Of a stretch of 32,395 nt of DNA, positions 31,814-32,395 are shown piece after piece. The stretch's first letter is position 1. The number at the start of each line of letters is the position of its first letter. Below the pieces are notes generated by a model. That model was not told the origin of the DNA and did not search any database. It worked only from the letters and a program-made list of their open reading frames with translations. The stretch spans positions 1-32,395 of the forward strand of contig CACYQT010000060.1 of the NCBI GenBank assembly GCA_902776645.1, in the 5' to 3' direction. Made by a program: the position numbers and the translations under genes. Source of the stretch: an uncultured bacterium. Lineage in GTDB: Bacteria > Verrucomicrobiota > Lentisphaeria > Oligosphaerales > Oligosphaeraceae.

Positions 31814-32395
31814 TTAGTTGGCAAGCATCTTGGTGGTGGCTTCGTTCATCATTTCGATCAATGTCTGCGGGACGGCGTTGCCGGCCTTGGAGTCCCACAT
31901 GTTGCCGCCTGCACCGTAGGTGTTGTGCGGCTTCATGGCCTGGATGTGGCCGTCTGCGAAGCCGAAGTTGGTCATGTTGTTGTGGTTGATCATGGAGAAG
32001 TGTTCGTTGGAACCTTCCGTGCCACCGCAGGAGCTCCAGAAGTACGGATCCTGACGACGGTTGCATTCGCCGAACCAGATGAGGGAGGAAGCGGCCTTGA
32101 AATCGGAGATCTTGGTCCTGTGGCCCGTGCCCCAGTGCGGGATCGGGAAGCGGGAGTTGGTGTTGCCCGTGAAGTTTTCGACTGCGGACGCGGCATGGGC
32201 GATGTAGGACTGGTAGATGTCGCCGGGGATGCCGTCAAGATCGCTTCTCTGGTAGGCGGCGGCTTTGACGTTGGAGTTCTTCGGGCAGAGGTAGGTCTTC
32301 TTGTCGCCGACGTACGGGTAGATCCACTGGAGCCAGTTGCCGTTCCAGCCGGTGGCGTCGTAGGTGTTGCCGATGGCGAAGCACATGCTCTGGTT
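31814..32395 (-). CDS. H-X9-DG headless protein, copy 2 (5' end outside window)
   Basis: 193 residues visible, from Asn-Gln-Ser-Met onward, aligned with copy 1 with about 22 differences (close to 88% identity). The H-X9-DG motif HNNMTNFGFADG is kept. Two Thr of copy 1 are both Cys here (GECNRR and SSCGG, 12 residues apart), so a disulfide is possible. Stop TAA at 31814-31816. The missing start presumably resembles that of copy 1, but whether it is headless cannot be seen. Confidence 0.82.
   Translation of the reverse strand, partial: NQSMCFAIGNTYDATGWNGNWLQWIYPYVGDKKTYLCPKNSNVKAAAYQRSDLDGIPGDIYQSYIAHAASAVENFTGNTNSRFPIPHWGTGHRTKISDFKAASSLIWFGECNRRQDPYFWSSCGGTEGSNEHFSMINHNNMTNFGFADGHIQAMKPHNTYGAGGNMWDSKAGNAVPQTLIEMMNEATTKMLAN

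Overview
The window reads as chromosomal DNA from a PVC-superphylum bacterium, most likely Lentisphaerota or Kiritimatiellota. This rests on a long run of pseudopilin-type genes, an H-X9-DG prepilin-like protein plus two 'headless' relatives, a minor-pseudopilin cassette with a giant GspK-like member, and GC-rich genes separated by AT-rich or repeat-filled spacers. No rRNA, tRNA, CRISPR array, transposase or phage gene was recognised. Taxonomy is an inference from gene content.

Layout. 1-2565 (-): a tri-domain acyltransferase / acyl-carrier / AMP-ligase protein running off the left edge, preceded by prmC (2617-3453, -). A 488-bp divergent spacer with 22-bp direct repeats leads to a + strand housekeeping run: aroE, proB, yebC, a fused NAD(P)HX epimerase-dehydratase, and a 745-aa secreted protein of unknown function. 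11285-11483 is a palindromic repeat cluster. 11690-19883 (+) is one probable operon: four minor-pseudopilin genes in gspH-I-J-K order, a small secreted helical protein, two GspG-like major pseudopilins and one H-X9-DG pseudopilin, closed by a good terminator. No secretion ATPase, platform protein, secretin or prepilin peptidase is present. Then come a four-helix-bundle (23S-IVP-like) protein and a 1376-aa secreted protein with both a C25 (gingipain-type) and an M14 (zinc carboxypeptidase) domain. On the - strand, a two-domain class II aldolase-like gene is followed by a sulfate ABC transporter (sbp-cysT-cysW-cysA). The right end carries two near-identical tandem H-X9-DG genes that lack the prepilin signal helix.

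The most unusual structure is not a protein. At least seven genes end at, or inside, short tandem arrays with a 7-, 8- or 9-nt unit (GCTGAAA, TGATTAA, TGCTGAA, TTAATTG, CTAG+4 nt, CTAG+5 nt and a polypurine nonamer). In several cases the array supplies the stop codon. aroE and proB even share a 14-bp sequence in the same frame, giving both proteins the ending Ala-Lys-Ser-stop. One array has more than 50 CTAG units. Where two genes converge (25545-25631), two different heptamer arrays sit back to back, one against each gene. This recurring stop-codon-capping microsatellite is the best candidate here for something undescribed; the pseudopilin operon is the second.

Limits: all calls come from reading the sequence and family motifs by eye. 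No database or HMM search was run.
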